Below, in pieces: positions 24,577 to 35,270 of a stretch of DNA of 64,000 nt (positions are counted from its first letter, which is position 1; every line of letters starts with the position of its first letter). Source of the DNA: Rhizophagus irregularis (lineage: Eukaryota; Glomeromycota; Glomeromycetes; Glomerales; Glomeraceae); contig NC_089441.1 of assembly GCF_026210795.1 (NCBI RefSeq), positions 1,426,001 through 1,490,000 on the forward strand, read 5' to 3'. The notes below the pieces were generated by a model. The model was not told the DNA's origin. It did no database searches and was given only the letters and a program-made list of their open reading frames with translations. The position numbers and the translations under genes are program-made.

Positions 24577-26003
24577 ATGTATCGTCTATTAAAAACACTT
24601 AAATTTAAAGCCGACGATGTTATTATTCATGTTGGAGAAGAACCAGATATTAAAGAATTTCGTTCATATTCTAAAACTTTATGCAATAAATCCGATTATT
24701 TTAAAAAAAGACTTTCTGACGAGAATATCGAGAAAGAAGATGGATATTACGTAATTAAGATACCAAATATTAATTCTCAAATTTTTGAAATTATTATCAA
24801 GTAATTATGTTCTAATGATTTTTTTTATTTGATAATTTAAAATATTATTTATATTTTTAATCTATTTATGTAAATATAAACGCTGTATATAATAATTATA
24901 GGAACTTAAACGGAACTGATGACTTAAATAGAAAGACCGGAGTTGAAATTTTAAATATTATAATTACTTCTGATGATTTAAAATTATATCAATTAGCTAA
25001 ACAAGCCGAAGAATTCTTTATTAAGAATCGTCAATGTCAATTATTACGAAATGATCCAGTCGGAATTCTAAAATTAGTTCTTCATCATAAAATTCTTAGT
25101 AAGATACAAGAATTTTGTTTGGAAACAATCTGTTCTGAACCTGAAATTTTATTTAACTCTGATGATTTTATTGATTTACCCGCTCCTATATTAGAAATTA
25201 TTTTGAGAAGAAATGATTTAAAATTAATTGAAATTAAAATTTGGGAAAATTTAATTAAATGGGGAAAAGCGCAAGAAGCGCAAGAAAAAACTCTTGATGA
25301 GGATAATCAAGAAAAACTTAAAAGATTTACACCATTAATTAGATTTTATGATATTTCTTCTGAAGATTATTTTAACAAAGTCAAACCTATTATACCAAAA
25401 GAATTACAAGAAGAAATTTTAAAATTTCATATGATTCCTGAATATAAACCAACATTGGTTAATTTTTTACCGAGACGTATTTATTCTTTTAATTCTGCTT
25501 TAATTAATCAAAATCATTTTGCACTTTTTGCAAATTGGATTGATAGAAAACATAAATATTGTAATTTTGTACTTTTATATAGAGCTAGTAGAGATGGTAA
25601 AACAGCAACAGCATTTCATAATAAATGTGATAATAAGGGAGCTACTATAGTTGTAGTAAAAATCAAAAATTCAGAACAAATAGCTGGGGGATATAATCCA
25701 TTTTCTTGGGAATCAAGTGGTAAAAATAAGTCTACAAAAAATAGTTTTATATTTTCATTTAAAGATAAAAACAACTTCCAAAGTGCAAATGTAGCTAATA
25801 GTAAAGGAGATCAATATTCTGTAAGATGTCGTTCGCATTGTGGACCATATTTTGGTTATCGTGATTTATATGTAAATCATAATGAAAATGACAAGAATCC
25901 TGATATTTGGAATAGTTGGTATGAAAGATCTTATCCTACACTTAATTTACCAAATACTTTTGTTGTAGATGATTATGAAGTTTTTCAAGTAATTAAAAAA
26001 TGA
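24577..26003 (+). CDS. BTB-BACK-TLDc domain protein, divergent, 441 aa
   Basis: Exon 1 is 24577-24800 (ATC AA|GTAATT) and exon 2 is 24902-26003; the 101-bp intron ends ATTATAG. The intron sits at the same phase-2 position as in all other copies. The N terminus is shorter: the frame opens at MYRLLKTLKFKADDVIIHVG, losing ~10 residues before the BTB domain. The segment after the intron reads NLNGTDDLNRKTG, where paralogues have a Y-x-Y-T-G/D-K-I-D strand, so the BTB fold may be compromised or divergent. BACK (ICSEPEILFNSDDF, IWENLIKWGKAQ) and TLDc (LLYRASRDGKTATAFHNKCD, IAGGYNPFSW, VDDYEVFQVIKK) are intact. It is the only family member on the plus strand, converging on the gene at 26684-28171. 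Closest by motif to the 51-63 kb cluster. Confidence 0.85.
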
Positions 26004-26683
26004 CCTGATTAATTGTGTGTAGGACATTTATTATGCATATGGGTAGGGTTTATAAACATTATTATTGTACGCTATTGTATTTATAAATAAAAAAATATAA
26101 ACACTTTTTTTGTTTTTTAATAACTATGTAATTGCTAAAAAAAAAATTATAAAGTAGTTCACTTTTTAAATAAATAAATAAAATAAATCGTTGTTCACGC
26201 CGAAATTATAATATTACCAATAGTTTTAAGAAAGCGAAGATACGATAATACTCGAAATTTCACGGTAAGGCCATAATGTATTGTACAGGATCCTTATGAA
26301 ATGCTGAAAATGATAATATTATTATTCAGTAACTTCTTTTATAAGAATTTTTTTTTTTAAAAAAAAGCAATTTTTAACTCGTAATTTATAATTCATCATA
26401 CTTTAACATATTTTGAAAATAAATCGTCGTTTAACAATAAAATCTTTGGTTTTAATTTTTATGAAAAAACTGTAATTTAGGATCTCGATATCATTGTATA
26501 ATTTCAAAATATCAATAGTTTTTAAAAAAAATGTGATGAAACCAATTAGGTCATATTAGATATAATAAATAATTCATTACTTCTAATATACAAGTTGTAA
26601 TAATAAATAAAAAAAATATACAATTTATAAGAATAAATAATTAACTACATTATACTACACTCCCAAATTATAATTTATCCTCT
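26004..26683. other. Shared 3' intergenic region of two convergent genes
   Basis: AT-rich, with several AATAAA-like stretches (for example near 26085 and 26175) suitable for polyadenylation of the two convergent BTB-TLDc genes. No other feature. Confidence 0.4.
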
Positions 26684-28171
26684 TTAACATGAGTTTTGGT
26701 TTAAAGGTTTTTTTATGACTTGAAAAACTTCATAATCATCTATATTAAATCTTCCTGATGGCATACCAACAAGGTAAGGATAAGAATATTGACCACATTT
26801 CATAACTGGATTACTATACCAAATACCACTATTTACAAATAAATCATTATAACCAAATAATGGACCACAATATGAATTACAAACTATAGAATATGTACCA
26901 CCGTTACTATAACTTACATTTGCAGTTTGAACGTTCATTCTATCTGTTAATAAAAATATAAAACTATCTTTTGTTGACTTATAACTACCACTTGAATCCC
27001 ATTCAAGTGGATTGTATCCTCCAACTATTTGTTCTGAATCCTTAATTTTTACAACGGTTATAGTGGCTCTCTTATTGTCACATTTTTCATGAAATGCTGC
27101 ATTGGTATTTCCATCTCTGCTAGCTCTATATAAAAGAATAAATTTATAAGGAACTTTAGTATCGTTGATATCTTCATCATTTCTATCAATCCAATCAGCA
27201 AAAAGTGCGACATGTTTTCGATTAATTAGAACAGAATCAATGGAACGTCTTGGTAAAAGGTTAAGTGGTGGTTTCCATCCAGGAACAAGATGAAATTTTA
27301 AAATTTCATCTCGTAATTCTTTAGATAAGACTTCTTCATATGGTTTAACCCTATTTATGTAATCTTCAGAAGATATTTCATAAAATCTAATTAAAGGAAT
27401 AAAATTATGAAGGATACTCTCAAAAATTTTAAATTCTTCTTGATCCCATTTAGAGACGTCTTTATTATTAAGTTCTTGTTCTTGTGCTAATCCCCATTTA
27501 ATTAAACCATTCCAAATTTCAATTTCATCTAAATCTAAGTCATCTTGTTTTAAAAGAAATTCCAATAAAGGTGCTTCTAAACTGATAAATTTATCGGAAT
27601 TGATTATCATATCAACTTTTTCAAGACAAAAAATTAATAAATAACTGAATAATCCATTTTGATAAACTCTTTGCAAAATTTCTACAATATTCTGTTGTAA
27701 AAACTCATACTGATTTTTGATTAAATGTTTTTGAATACATGAGATTAATTTTTGAATGTTCAGTTCATCAACTGCCATTAAAAGTTCTAATATTTTAGGA
27801 CCTTGTACGTCCGTAAAATCTACTTTCCCACAATAGATAAATCTAAAAAAAAAAAAGATTACAAATAAATTTGCGTCACATTTAATAATAATATTTTACA
27901 TTTATTACCTTAAAATAATTTCAAATAATTCAGAAGAAATATTAGGTTTTTTAAGAATAAATTTTCCATCCTTTTTCTCGACCCAATCATTATAAAATGC
28001 TGCACAAAAGTATTGAGATCTCGTACACAGAATAAGAGAATGTGCGTGAATTTCTTTTAAATTTTCATTTTCACCAGCAAATATAATGACATCATATGCT
28101 ATTTCAGTTTCTTCAGTTTCAAGTAATTTTTCATAATCAGTACTAACTTCTTGGGGATATTCAAATGTCAT
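26684..28171 (-). CDS. BTB-BACK-TLDc domain protein, 473 aa
   Basis: Exon 1 is 28171-27909 (TTA AG|GTAATA) and exon 2 is 27842-26684 (after a T-rich TTTAG); the intron is 66 bp, phase 2. An in-frame ATG lies 17 codons further upstream, but the start MTFEYPQEVSTDYEKLLETE fits the paralogues and is preceded by an A-rich leader. Domains: BTB ~25-118 (YDVIIFAGENENLKEIHAHS, FIYCGKVDF), BACK ~140-220 (SYLLIFCLEKVDMIINSDKF; the usual ICxEP segment is shortened), TLDc ~300-473 (LLYRASRDGNTNAAFHEKCD, IVGGYNPLEW, DDYEVFQVIKK plus a short tail PLNQNSC). It groups with the gene at 10288. Membrane-family copy C starts 2.0 kb upstream on the opposite strand. Confidence 0.9.
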
Positions 28172-28764
28172 TTTTTTTATTTTATAAATTTTTGGGTAAG
28201 ATAGAATTAATAAGAATTTCATTTTTCATTAATAAATTTATTAAGTACTAGGTCGTGTGACTATATGTGAAACGTTGATCAAATTTTAACTCCGATGTTT
28301 TCCGAAATGAGTCACAGCGTACGAGAATATATTGTATCGCGAATATATTGTATCGCAAACTAAGAAACGGGTCTGAAGAGTCAAATATATATGTTCGCAT
28401 CAATAGTTTTAGCATTATATTTTAAGTTTTCATTTTTATGAATAATTGGTGTGACGCAATCTTCGATTCGTGAGTCCATACCCTATATAAAAAATTTTTA
28501 TACGAATATTTCCATTGTTTCTCCGTGGCTTTCGGTGGCTTTCGTAAAAATTCCGTGAAAATGATACTTTCACGGATATCCGTGTTAGATAGATGAAAAT
28601 TTTCATGATTTAAGGCTATGAAAATGATACATTCACGGAAAAAACATGGAAATATAAACACGGATCAACATTTATTTACAGGGATAGCGTATGTCAGATG
28701 TACTCATGTGCATGATGAATTGTTCCTGTATTGTGAACTGTTCTTAATTTCTTGATAAAGTAAT
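28172..28764. other. Intergenic with short CCGTGAAA hairpins
   Basis: A perfect 8-bp-arm hairpin (CCGTGAAA, 7-nt loop, TTTCACGG) lies at 28553-28575, and related ATTCACGG and CACGGA words recur to 28665. This is probably the core of a small degenerate inverted repeat. No gene. Confidence 0.45.
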
Positions 28765-30090
28765 AAGAATATGATTGTTTCATAAAATTTAGGTTTTACA
28801 TTTTGATTCTTTTTTTTTTTTTGAAAAATTCAATATAATCAATGATTTGTCAATACATGACGAAACTCTCTCACACCATAATCATTGAGAATAAATTACA
28901 TTTATTAGAAACTTTCTAATTTATAAGTTGTCGCTCTTTGGGCAGATTTTAACCTAAACGGCCTATCCCAAACTTAACTAATCATATATCCTATCTTTTA
29001 ACACTAATCCTAACCTAATCCCAATACTAACCTGACGTCAATCAGATAATCCTGACCTAGATCTACCATAACTCCATTTACTTAGTAAACAATTATATAA
29101 TAGTGTGAAACACAATTTGATGATTTGCGCAGTAATATTTATTATGTAGCACAAAATCTTGTTGGTTGTAACAATCGGAATTCCCTGATCTTTTATTCTC
29201 CGCTCACGCTTTGATCAATTAATTTTTTTCCTTATTCTTAAAATTAAAATAATATAATTTATATATTGATTCGGAATATCAGATTAATGGAATAAAAAAA
29301 TTTAATATTTAATAAGAATTTATTGTTTTTTTTTATTTATCTATATTTGTAATACAGTATATATTAAATTAAATTTTATAAAATAATTTATTATTTGACG
29401 ACTCAATTTTAGGCGTGCAGTAGAAGTGTCATAGGAGAGGAAGACATAAAAAGTATTTATTATTGAGTATTAATTTTAATAATTTAATTTAAATCATCAT
29501 ATCTAATAAAGAAAATAAAATTAATTCATTTTTTTTCCATTATTTTACCTAATTTGTAATGTTATAATTCTATTCTTTCGTATTTCTTTGTTTAATATAT
29601 CGATCATACCATGTGGATATGAACGAATACATTTATTTTGTATTATAGTTTAAAAATATCGACTACCAAAAGAGGATTTTCCGAAGGTTGTCTGTACGCT
29701 TTTCCTTTAAAATTTATTAAACAAAAACGACAGCTTTTTGAATTCATCAATTAGGGGTATTCATTGTTTCAAAACCAAAATGGGGCTTATTGAAAAAAAA
29801 AACACAATTAAAAGCGATCAACGAATCATTGAATCAACGATACCAACCATATGATAATTGCGATGATCATAATAAACCTATTTTTAACGTTAAATCTTTC
29901 ATTGGCACCAACTTGGCAAGAAAAAACAAAAGAAAGAAAATTTTTCATTAAATGTGATTGGATTCATGTGGATAATATTTTGAAAGAATTTTTTCTATAA
30001 TTTCTTAATTTAAATGATCCTAATTTGTTATCTCTAAGTGGAAGTCATAATAATAATTACAAAGATGATACTAATATACGTCATTCAGGT
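28765..30090 (+). repeat. Segmental duplication, copy 1 (upstream of membrane gene C)
   Basis: Shares long colinear stretches with 31417-32520. Examples: TATGTAGCACAAAATCTTGT at about 29145 and 31650, ATGTGGATATGAACGAATAC against ATGTGAATATGAATAGAATA, CCAAAAGAGGATTTTCCGAA against CCAAAAGAAGACTTTCCGAA, and TCCTAATTTGTTATCTCTAAG against TCCTAAAGTGG. Divergence is moderate with many indels. The segment around 29400-29460 is inverted relative to copy 2. It forms the 5' flank of copy C. Confidence 0.7.
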
Positions 30091-30160
30091 CAAAAATTTT
30101 ATTATAAAATCACTTGAAAATGACCTTTTCTTGCTAAAACAAACTATAATGGCTAAAATC

Positions 30161-30816
30161 ATGATTACAAACAAAATTTTTAAAACATACTTTCTTGTTT
30201 TCTTTCTTTTCGTTTCCCTCTTTTACCAAGTTGATGCAGGATGTGAAGAGATCTCTAATAAATTAAAAACGAATGGTAACTGGAATTTTGACGATACATT
30301 CTACTCGCTTAACGGCGGAAATATAAATTTTACACTGACCGAGTAAGTACTATAAGATCAAATAAACAAATTCTTTTCATATAATTTTGACGAATTTTGT
30401 ACATCTTTAATTTCTTACTTTTCAATATAACTTTTATTTATAGTATGCCCTGTGGTGCATCAATTCTTTTTATTCAAGTTATTCCCCAAAATGGAGGATT
30501 GAACGAGTTTGACGTACGCAACTTTACAAAAGATGATGTTAAAGTTGAAAAAATCATCGGTAAGGACGTTATTGCTAAGGACCAACATCAATTCCGTATA
30601 CAAGCTAGGGCTGATAACTTAAATTGCCCTGATCCCCAATTTAAGGGAAATCTTTGCTATATTAATTATTCTGAATCTCCTGACGCTGCAAAAGCAAAAG
30701 CTATAAGTATTGGTGTGCCAATTGCAACCGCGATTATTGGATTAATAGGGGGTGTAGGGGGAGTATTACTTAAACAATATTTTGATAATAAGCAAAATAA
30801 TTCTTCCCAACCTTGA
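30161..30816 (+). CDS. Secreted/type I membrane protein, DMPCGAS family (copy C), 184 aa
   Basis: Exon 1 is 30161-30342 (GA|GTAAGT) and exon 2 is 30444-30816 (after TTTATAG); the junction codon GAT gives D-MPCGAS. An ATG 12 bp upstream (30149) is also in frame; 30161 matches the start of the other copies. Signal peptide MITNKIFKTYFLVFFLFVSL, ending VDA before GCEE. The ectodomain has W-N-F-D-D-T-F-Y, FRIQARADNLNCPDPQF and GNLCYINY. The fifth Cys of the other copies is missing (SPDAAKAKA), leaving four. Helix VPIATAIIGLIGGVGGVLLK has the densest Gly packing of the set; tail QYFDNKQNNSSQP. The 5' flank is duplicated together with a dead sister copy at 32590-32775. Predicted surface-exposed single-pass protein; function unknown. 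Confidence 0.82.
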
Positions 30817-31416
30817 TATAATCTAAATATGTTGCCATTAACTAATATAAGACAAATTTTTTTTTTGTTTTTCTCTTATTTTAATTTTATTAGTATTTAA
30901 TTATTATTATTTAATATTTATAATGGATTATAATGATCTTTATTTCCCAGTTCACTTTATAATAAATTTTGTTCGTTATTAGTAATCTCATTAATAAAAC
31001 GGCTTTGATATTGGATATAGTGAACTTAAAAATTTTTCTATAGTACATACATATACCAGCAGTCACCTATTGCTTCGCACTGGGATTTCCAAGATGTTTC
31101 ATAAGAAATTTACATAAAATAATTTACTTGTGACATGCCCAACATCTTCTATATACAGTAAAAAAATTTATTTTTAAGTCTGAACCAAAAAAAAAAATAA
31201 AATAAAAACTGGTTGAAAAAAAAATTTTAATTTTTCGGCTTAAATTATTCCCACATTTTTTTACATTAAAAATTATAAAATTCCATTAAAATTTCATTAA
31301 CCTGAACTGGATTAGTCACAAAAATCTTCATGGATTGGCCGACAGCCAATCAAATTATTCTAACCATAATAAATACGTAATAGAACATGTTACAGTTTTT
31401 ATATTACGTCCGTAAA
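30817..31416. other. Intergenic between the two duplication copies
   Basis: 3' flank of copy C with poly-T and AT-rich tracts. GC-richer words near 31058-31100 (CAGTCACCTATTGCTTCGCA) have no frame. No gene seen. Confidence 0.4.
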
Positions 31417-32520
31417 AAGAATATGATTGTTTTCTTCTGCATTTATTTGTATAATCAATGAGTTAATCAATGAGTTGTCAATTCATGACGAAATTATACT
31501 CATTAAGAATAAACTGCGCTCGGGCAAATTTTTAACCTAAACAGCCTAACCCAAACCTGACTAATCATAATCCTAACCTATCTTTTAATTTTGACTGTCG
31601 ATCAGGTAACCATAACCAATATAATTTAATGATTTTCGCAGTAATATTATTATGTAGCACAAAATCTTGTTGGCTGTAACCGGAATTCCCTAATCTTTTT
31701 TTCTCCGCTTATGCTTTGAACAATTAATTTGTTTTTTTATTTCTTTATTCATTTATATTAAATTAAATTATTAAAATTAGTTAATATATTATTTATGTCT
31801 TCTCTCCTGTGACACTTACACCGCACGCTTAAATTTCATCAAATAACAAATTATATTAGTAAAATTTAAGTCAAATCATACCCAATAAAGAAAATAAATT
31901 AATCACTTAATTTGTAATGTTCTAATTCCATTCTTGTTTTGTTCTCTAATATATCGAGCATAGCATGTGAATATGAATAGAATATATTTATTTTGTACTA
32001 TAGCTATAGATTAAGAATATTGGCTACCAAAAGAAGACTTTCCGAAGATTGTCGGTACGCTTTTTCCTCTAAAATTTAAACAAAAACGATTACTTTTTGA
32101 ATTTATCAATTAGGGGTGTTTATTGTTTCAAAACCAAATTGGGCTGCTTGAAGTGTGACTGTGGTCATGGGTGTAGGGTGTAGGTGGAAATTACATAATT
32201 AAAAATTTATCGATCAACGATGCTAACCGCTAATATGATAACTGTGATGATCATAATAAAAATGTATTTAACCTGAAATCTTTCATTAGCGAGAAAATCT
32301 TTCATTAGATAATTTGGAAAATCACATTATTAAATGACAAAAAAAATTATGTAATCAACAATAATAATTTGACAATTATTATGAGAATATGCGGATAATA
32401 TTTTGTTATTTCGTAAATAAATTTTTCCAATAAATTCTTTTTTAAATAATCCTAAAGTGGAAGTCATATAATTAATTACAGAGATGATCTAATTACATCT
32501 TTCAGATTTCACAACGGATA
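31417..32520 (+). repeat. Segmental duplication, copy 2 (upstream of a dead membrane-gene copy)
   Basis: Homologous to 28765-30090 (see that entry). Here the segment 31790-31850 (ATGTCTTCTCTCCTGTGACA) is the reverse complement of 29400-29460 in copy 1. The related stretch upstream of gene A (5355-5395) has, relative to its gene, the orientation of copy 2. The duplication runs into the remnant of exon 2 at 32590, and exon 1 is missing. Confidence 0.7.
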
Positions 32521-32589
32521 ATATATTTTACTTAACCGGCCAATCAAATTTATTGTGATAAACTAATATCAATTATTTAAATTCTTTAT

Positions 32590-32775
32590 TTATAGAATAT
32601 ATCAACGCTTTAGATTCAACCGGTAGTCCAAAATGAGGGAGGTAACTACTGTACACTCCTTTTTAAAAGATGATTTTAATAATGAAAAATCATTGGTACT
32701 ACATCAATTTCGTATACAAGCTAAGGTTGATGACTTCAAAAACATTAATTGCCCTGAACCCACCTTCATTTATTT
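32590..32775 (+). pseudogene. Dead copy of the DMPCGAS membrane family (exon 2 fragment)
   Basis: After a retained acceptor (TTTATAG, ending about 32596) the sequence aligns with exon 2 of copies C and D. AGTCCAAAATGAGGGAGG corresponds to the SQNGGG region, and CATCAATTTCGTATACAAGC followed by GTTGATGACTTC corresponds to HQFRIQA.VDDF. NINCPEP is then readable. The MPCGAS start is lost, in-frame stops are present, the middle is shortened, and everything 3' of NCPEP (LCY motif, stalk, helix) is gone. Exon 1 is absent upstream. It is the sister of copy C made by the local duplication. Confidence 0.75.
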
Positions 32776-33429
32776 TACTTTATTATTTTCAAATTAACTG
32801 TATAAACATATTAATTAATAATATCTAATTATTGTTATTTAGGATTTATAGTAGATATACGAATAAATTCGAGTTGACCATCTTGAATGGTAGATTCAGC
32901 AAATATGCTGGATTATTTGAAAAATAGATCTCTATAAAAATATATATTTATTTAACTTATTGATTTAATAATATGAGAAATTATAAAAAGTAAATTATTA
33001 GCAAAAAATTTATGAGATAGGAAATGAAGCGATCATTTTTACTGTAAATTAAAAAAGCTTAGTGCCAATACATTTACACTTTTGTAATGTGTCGTATGGG
33101 TTACAGAATGATTTCCCGACATCCATTTTCCCAACATAACCTTTTCCCGCTAACAGGACATGACATTATCCTGACATGACATTTTCCCAAAATCAAATTA
33201 TGAAAAATAATTCAAAATACTTGATTTAACTGCAAAAAATAAATAAATATAAAATGAATTTTTTGATATACAGTTATGAAATGGACGATTATTGGCGATT
33301 TTCAAAAGGAATTCTTGTGGAAATCACTAACATGTGATATTAATTTTCATTTAGCAATGTTAAATAATAATATTGTAAATTAGTGAAAACAATTACATAA
33401 CAATGTTTTTTCTTTGATTAATTTAGTTC
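32776..33429. other. Intergenic with TTTTCCCGACAT-type repeat words
   Basis: 33110-33195 contains a run of related words (GATTTCCCGACATCCATTTTCC, written here as two overlapping units; CCTTTTCCCG; GACATTTTCCC) that recur near 39265-39320 in opposite orientation and near 41708-41745. A degenerate dispersed repeat. No gene. Confidence 0.4.
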
Positions 33430-35128
33430 CTAGTGATCCTGGCTTCGAGTTGCAACATTGAGACTTTTTGGTAGTAAATTTCCTTTATATTTAAATTCAC
33501 TGTCATCCTTTTGTTCTCTATCAGGAGAATCAGGTTCTTCATCAACATTATCAGAAACCATTATAGGTCTTTCAAGGAAGGGTGTATACCTACTTTTAGA
33601 AGCAAGATCAATTACGTAAGCAACAGATTTAAGAAGTGTAGGATCTGTTGATAAGTTTGTAATGGCATCTGATACATGCAACCAGCCGTGATCTTCTCCC
33701 ACTACTCCTCTTTCAAAAAACCAAGTCTGGTCATATGTTGATAAGATTCCATACCTTAATTTGTGAAAAAGAATAAATTATCACATCACATAATAAATGT
33801 TAATATAAGAAAGAAAAATAGAAATTTACCTTAGCTTGTTAGCACACATGTAGCCATATATTTGGTTTATAGGATGATATACTGAAACATTACTAGAATA
33901 AGCATATGGCCCTTCTCGAATTTTCTTTTCCTCATTATAGAGTGTAACAATATTTTGATCTGAAAGTACATTTAAAACCCATTTAGTTTTGGATTCCCAG
34001 GGTATAAGTAATTTTTTATTATTATCAACTATGACAAAATCTGGTTCTCCAACAATATTCTTTATGGCACGGCCATCCAAAAAATAAATATGTTGTTCTA
34101 GTGGTGTTAATATATCAAAAATATTTGCATCTGTTGCCGACCATATATCTTTTTCACAAGTGATATTACGTGATCTAAATATGGGGTTTTGATATTTTTT
34201 ATCTGACTCTGGTTGCCATATTTGAACTTTTTGCTTAAAATCCATCCAATTTATAATTTCATCAGGAAAGCGCTGTTCTATTGATATAGTAGTTGAATTT
34301 GATTTATTGTATGAATCTAAATAGACCAGATTTGGTACGGTATTTAAAACAATTTCTGGTAAAGAAATCTCTATGAATAACAAAAATATAATTGAGAACT
34401 TATTAAGTAATGTGTAAAACAATTACAATTTACTTACTAATTGAATCTTTAAATGCCTCAGCTGAAATAGAACCAGTGTGATCAGAAATTATGGAACCTT
34501 CTTTTTCTTTTTCATTCATTCTTTCTTTTTCACTCTTATTAATAATTTTTTTAGATTTTATTTTTGATTTGTTTTTTCCAATAATTTTTTTTTTATAGAA
34601 TAACTGTTAAGTTGATTTTCTTTTTCTTCGCCATTTTCTTTTCCAAATTTCTGAAATATACAAGAGATTATGAGTAAGATCCTTTAACATAAGGAAGGTA
34701 CATAGCCAATTCCTCCTCCAGAATTAGCAGACCTTAATCAAAAGAACCCATAGTAAGTTTTGTGCACGCCTCAGCGGATGAGACACTAGGTACTCATACT
34801 GGCTAGACGCTCTTCTTCCCTATACCCGTAGAATAGGTTGTAGCACACTCACTATGCTCGTTAATATTTTACATTCCTAGAAATGTGCAATACTAACCTT
34901 TAATTGACATTTCAGATCTAATAATCTTCGGATTTTTCTTGATTTTGGTTCCAAGTTTCTAATTAAAATTTCTAATTCAGTTCCTAACATAGTATGTGAT
35001 ATTTGCTTTGTTGAATTTGGAAATTCTTTAAAGTAAAATTGATCCCATGATTCTATCCCCCACTGAATATATGATCTTTTCCAGTAATTAGCATGTTGAA
35101 CTTTATGTAAGACTTCTTCTGATAGCAT
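33430..35128 (-). CDS. PD-(D/E)XK nuclease-like domain protein, four exons, frame broken in exon 2
   Basis: Exons on the minus strand: 35128-34898 (AAG|GTTAGT), 34650-34438 (CAG| ... ATTA|GTAAGT), 34370-33830 (ATAG| ... AG|GTAAAT) and 33754-33430. Exon 3 carries GEPDFVIVDNN and then IPWESKTKWVLNV, the PD...ExK catalytic layout of a restriction-endonuclease-like fold, followed by the conserved INQIYGYMCANKLRYGILST across the last intron. Such domains head large kinase or effector-like families in arbuscular mycorrhizal fungi, but no kinase or other C-terminal domain follows here: the frame ends after an acidic tail. Exon 2 is 213 nt, while the flanking phases need 214. The missing base maps to an A10 run (34585-34594). 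If real, only an N-truncated product from ATG 34519 keeps the nuclease domain. It may also be a sequencing indel. Confidence 0.65.
34685..34862. repeat. GC-rich insertion inside intron 1 of the PD-(D/E)XK gene
   Basis: Intron 1 (34651-34897) is 247 bp, against 66-101 bp for most introns in the window. The excess is a block of balanced base composition (for example CACGCCTCAGCGGATGAGAC and GGTTGTAGCACACTCACTAT) quite unlike its surroundings. No open frame, tRNA-type B box or terminal repeat is visible. A short dispersed element such as a SINE is the simplest guess. Confidence 0.4.
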
Positions 35129-35149
35129 GGTTAAAACTTAAAAATAGAG

Positions 35150-35270
35150 TATAAAGAACAAGAATATAAAGAACAAGAATAAGAACGTATAAAGAACAAG
35201 AAATAAGAACGTATAAAGAACAAGAATAAGAACGAGAATAAATAACAAGAATAGAACAAGAATAAATAAT
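35150..35270. repeat. Purine-rich minisatellite in the 5' flank of the PD-(D/E)XK gene
   Basis: Imperfect ~11-23 bp units of the type AAGAACAAGAATAAGAACGT repeat from about 35150 to 35270, starting ~20 bp upstream of the gene's ATG (35128, minus strand). On the coding strand this is a CT-rich leader and may affect the promoter. The 73-codon open frame at 35103-35324 is only a translation of this repeat. Confidence 0.75.

Noticed and set aside
34685-34862. tRNA or tRNA-derived SINE in the PD-(D/E)XK intron
   Set aside because: No recognisable B box (GGTTCGANNCC) or cloverleaf could be found on either strand, so only a generic insertion is reported.
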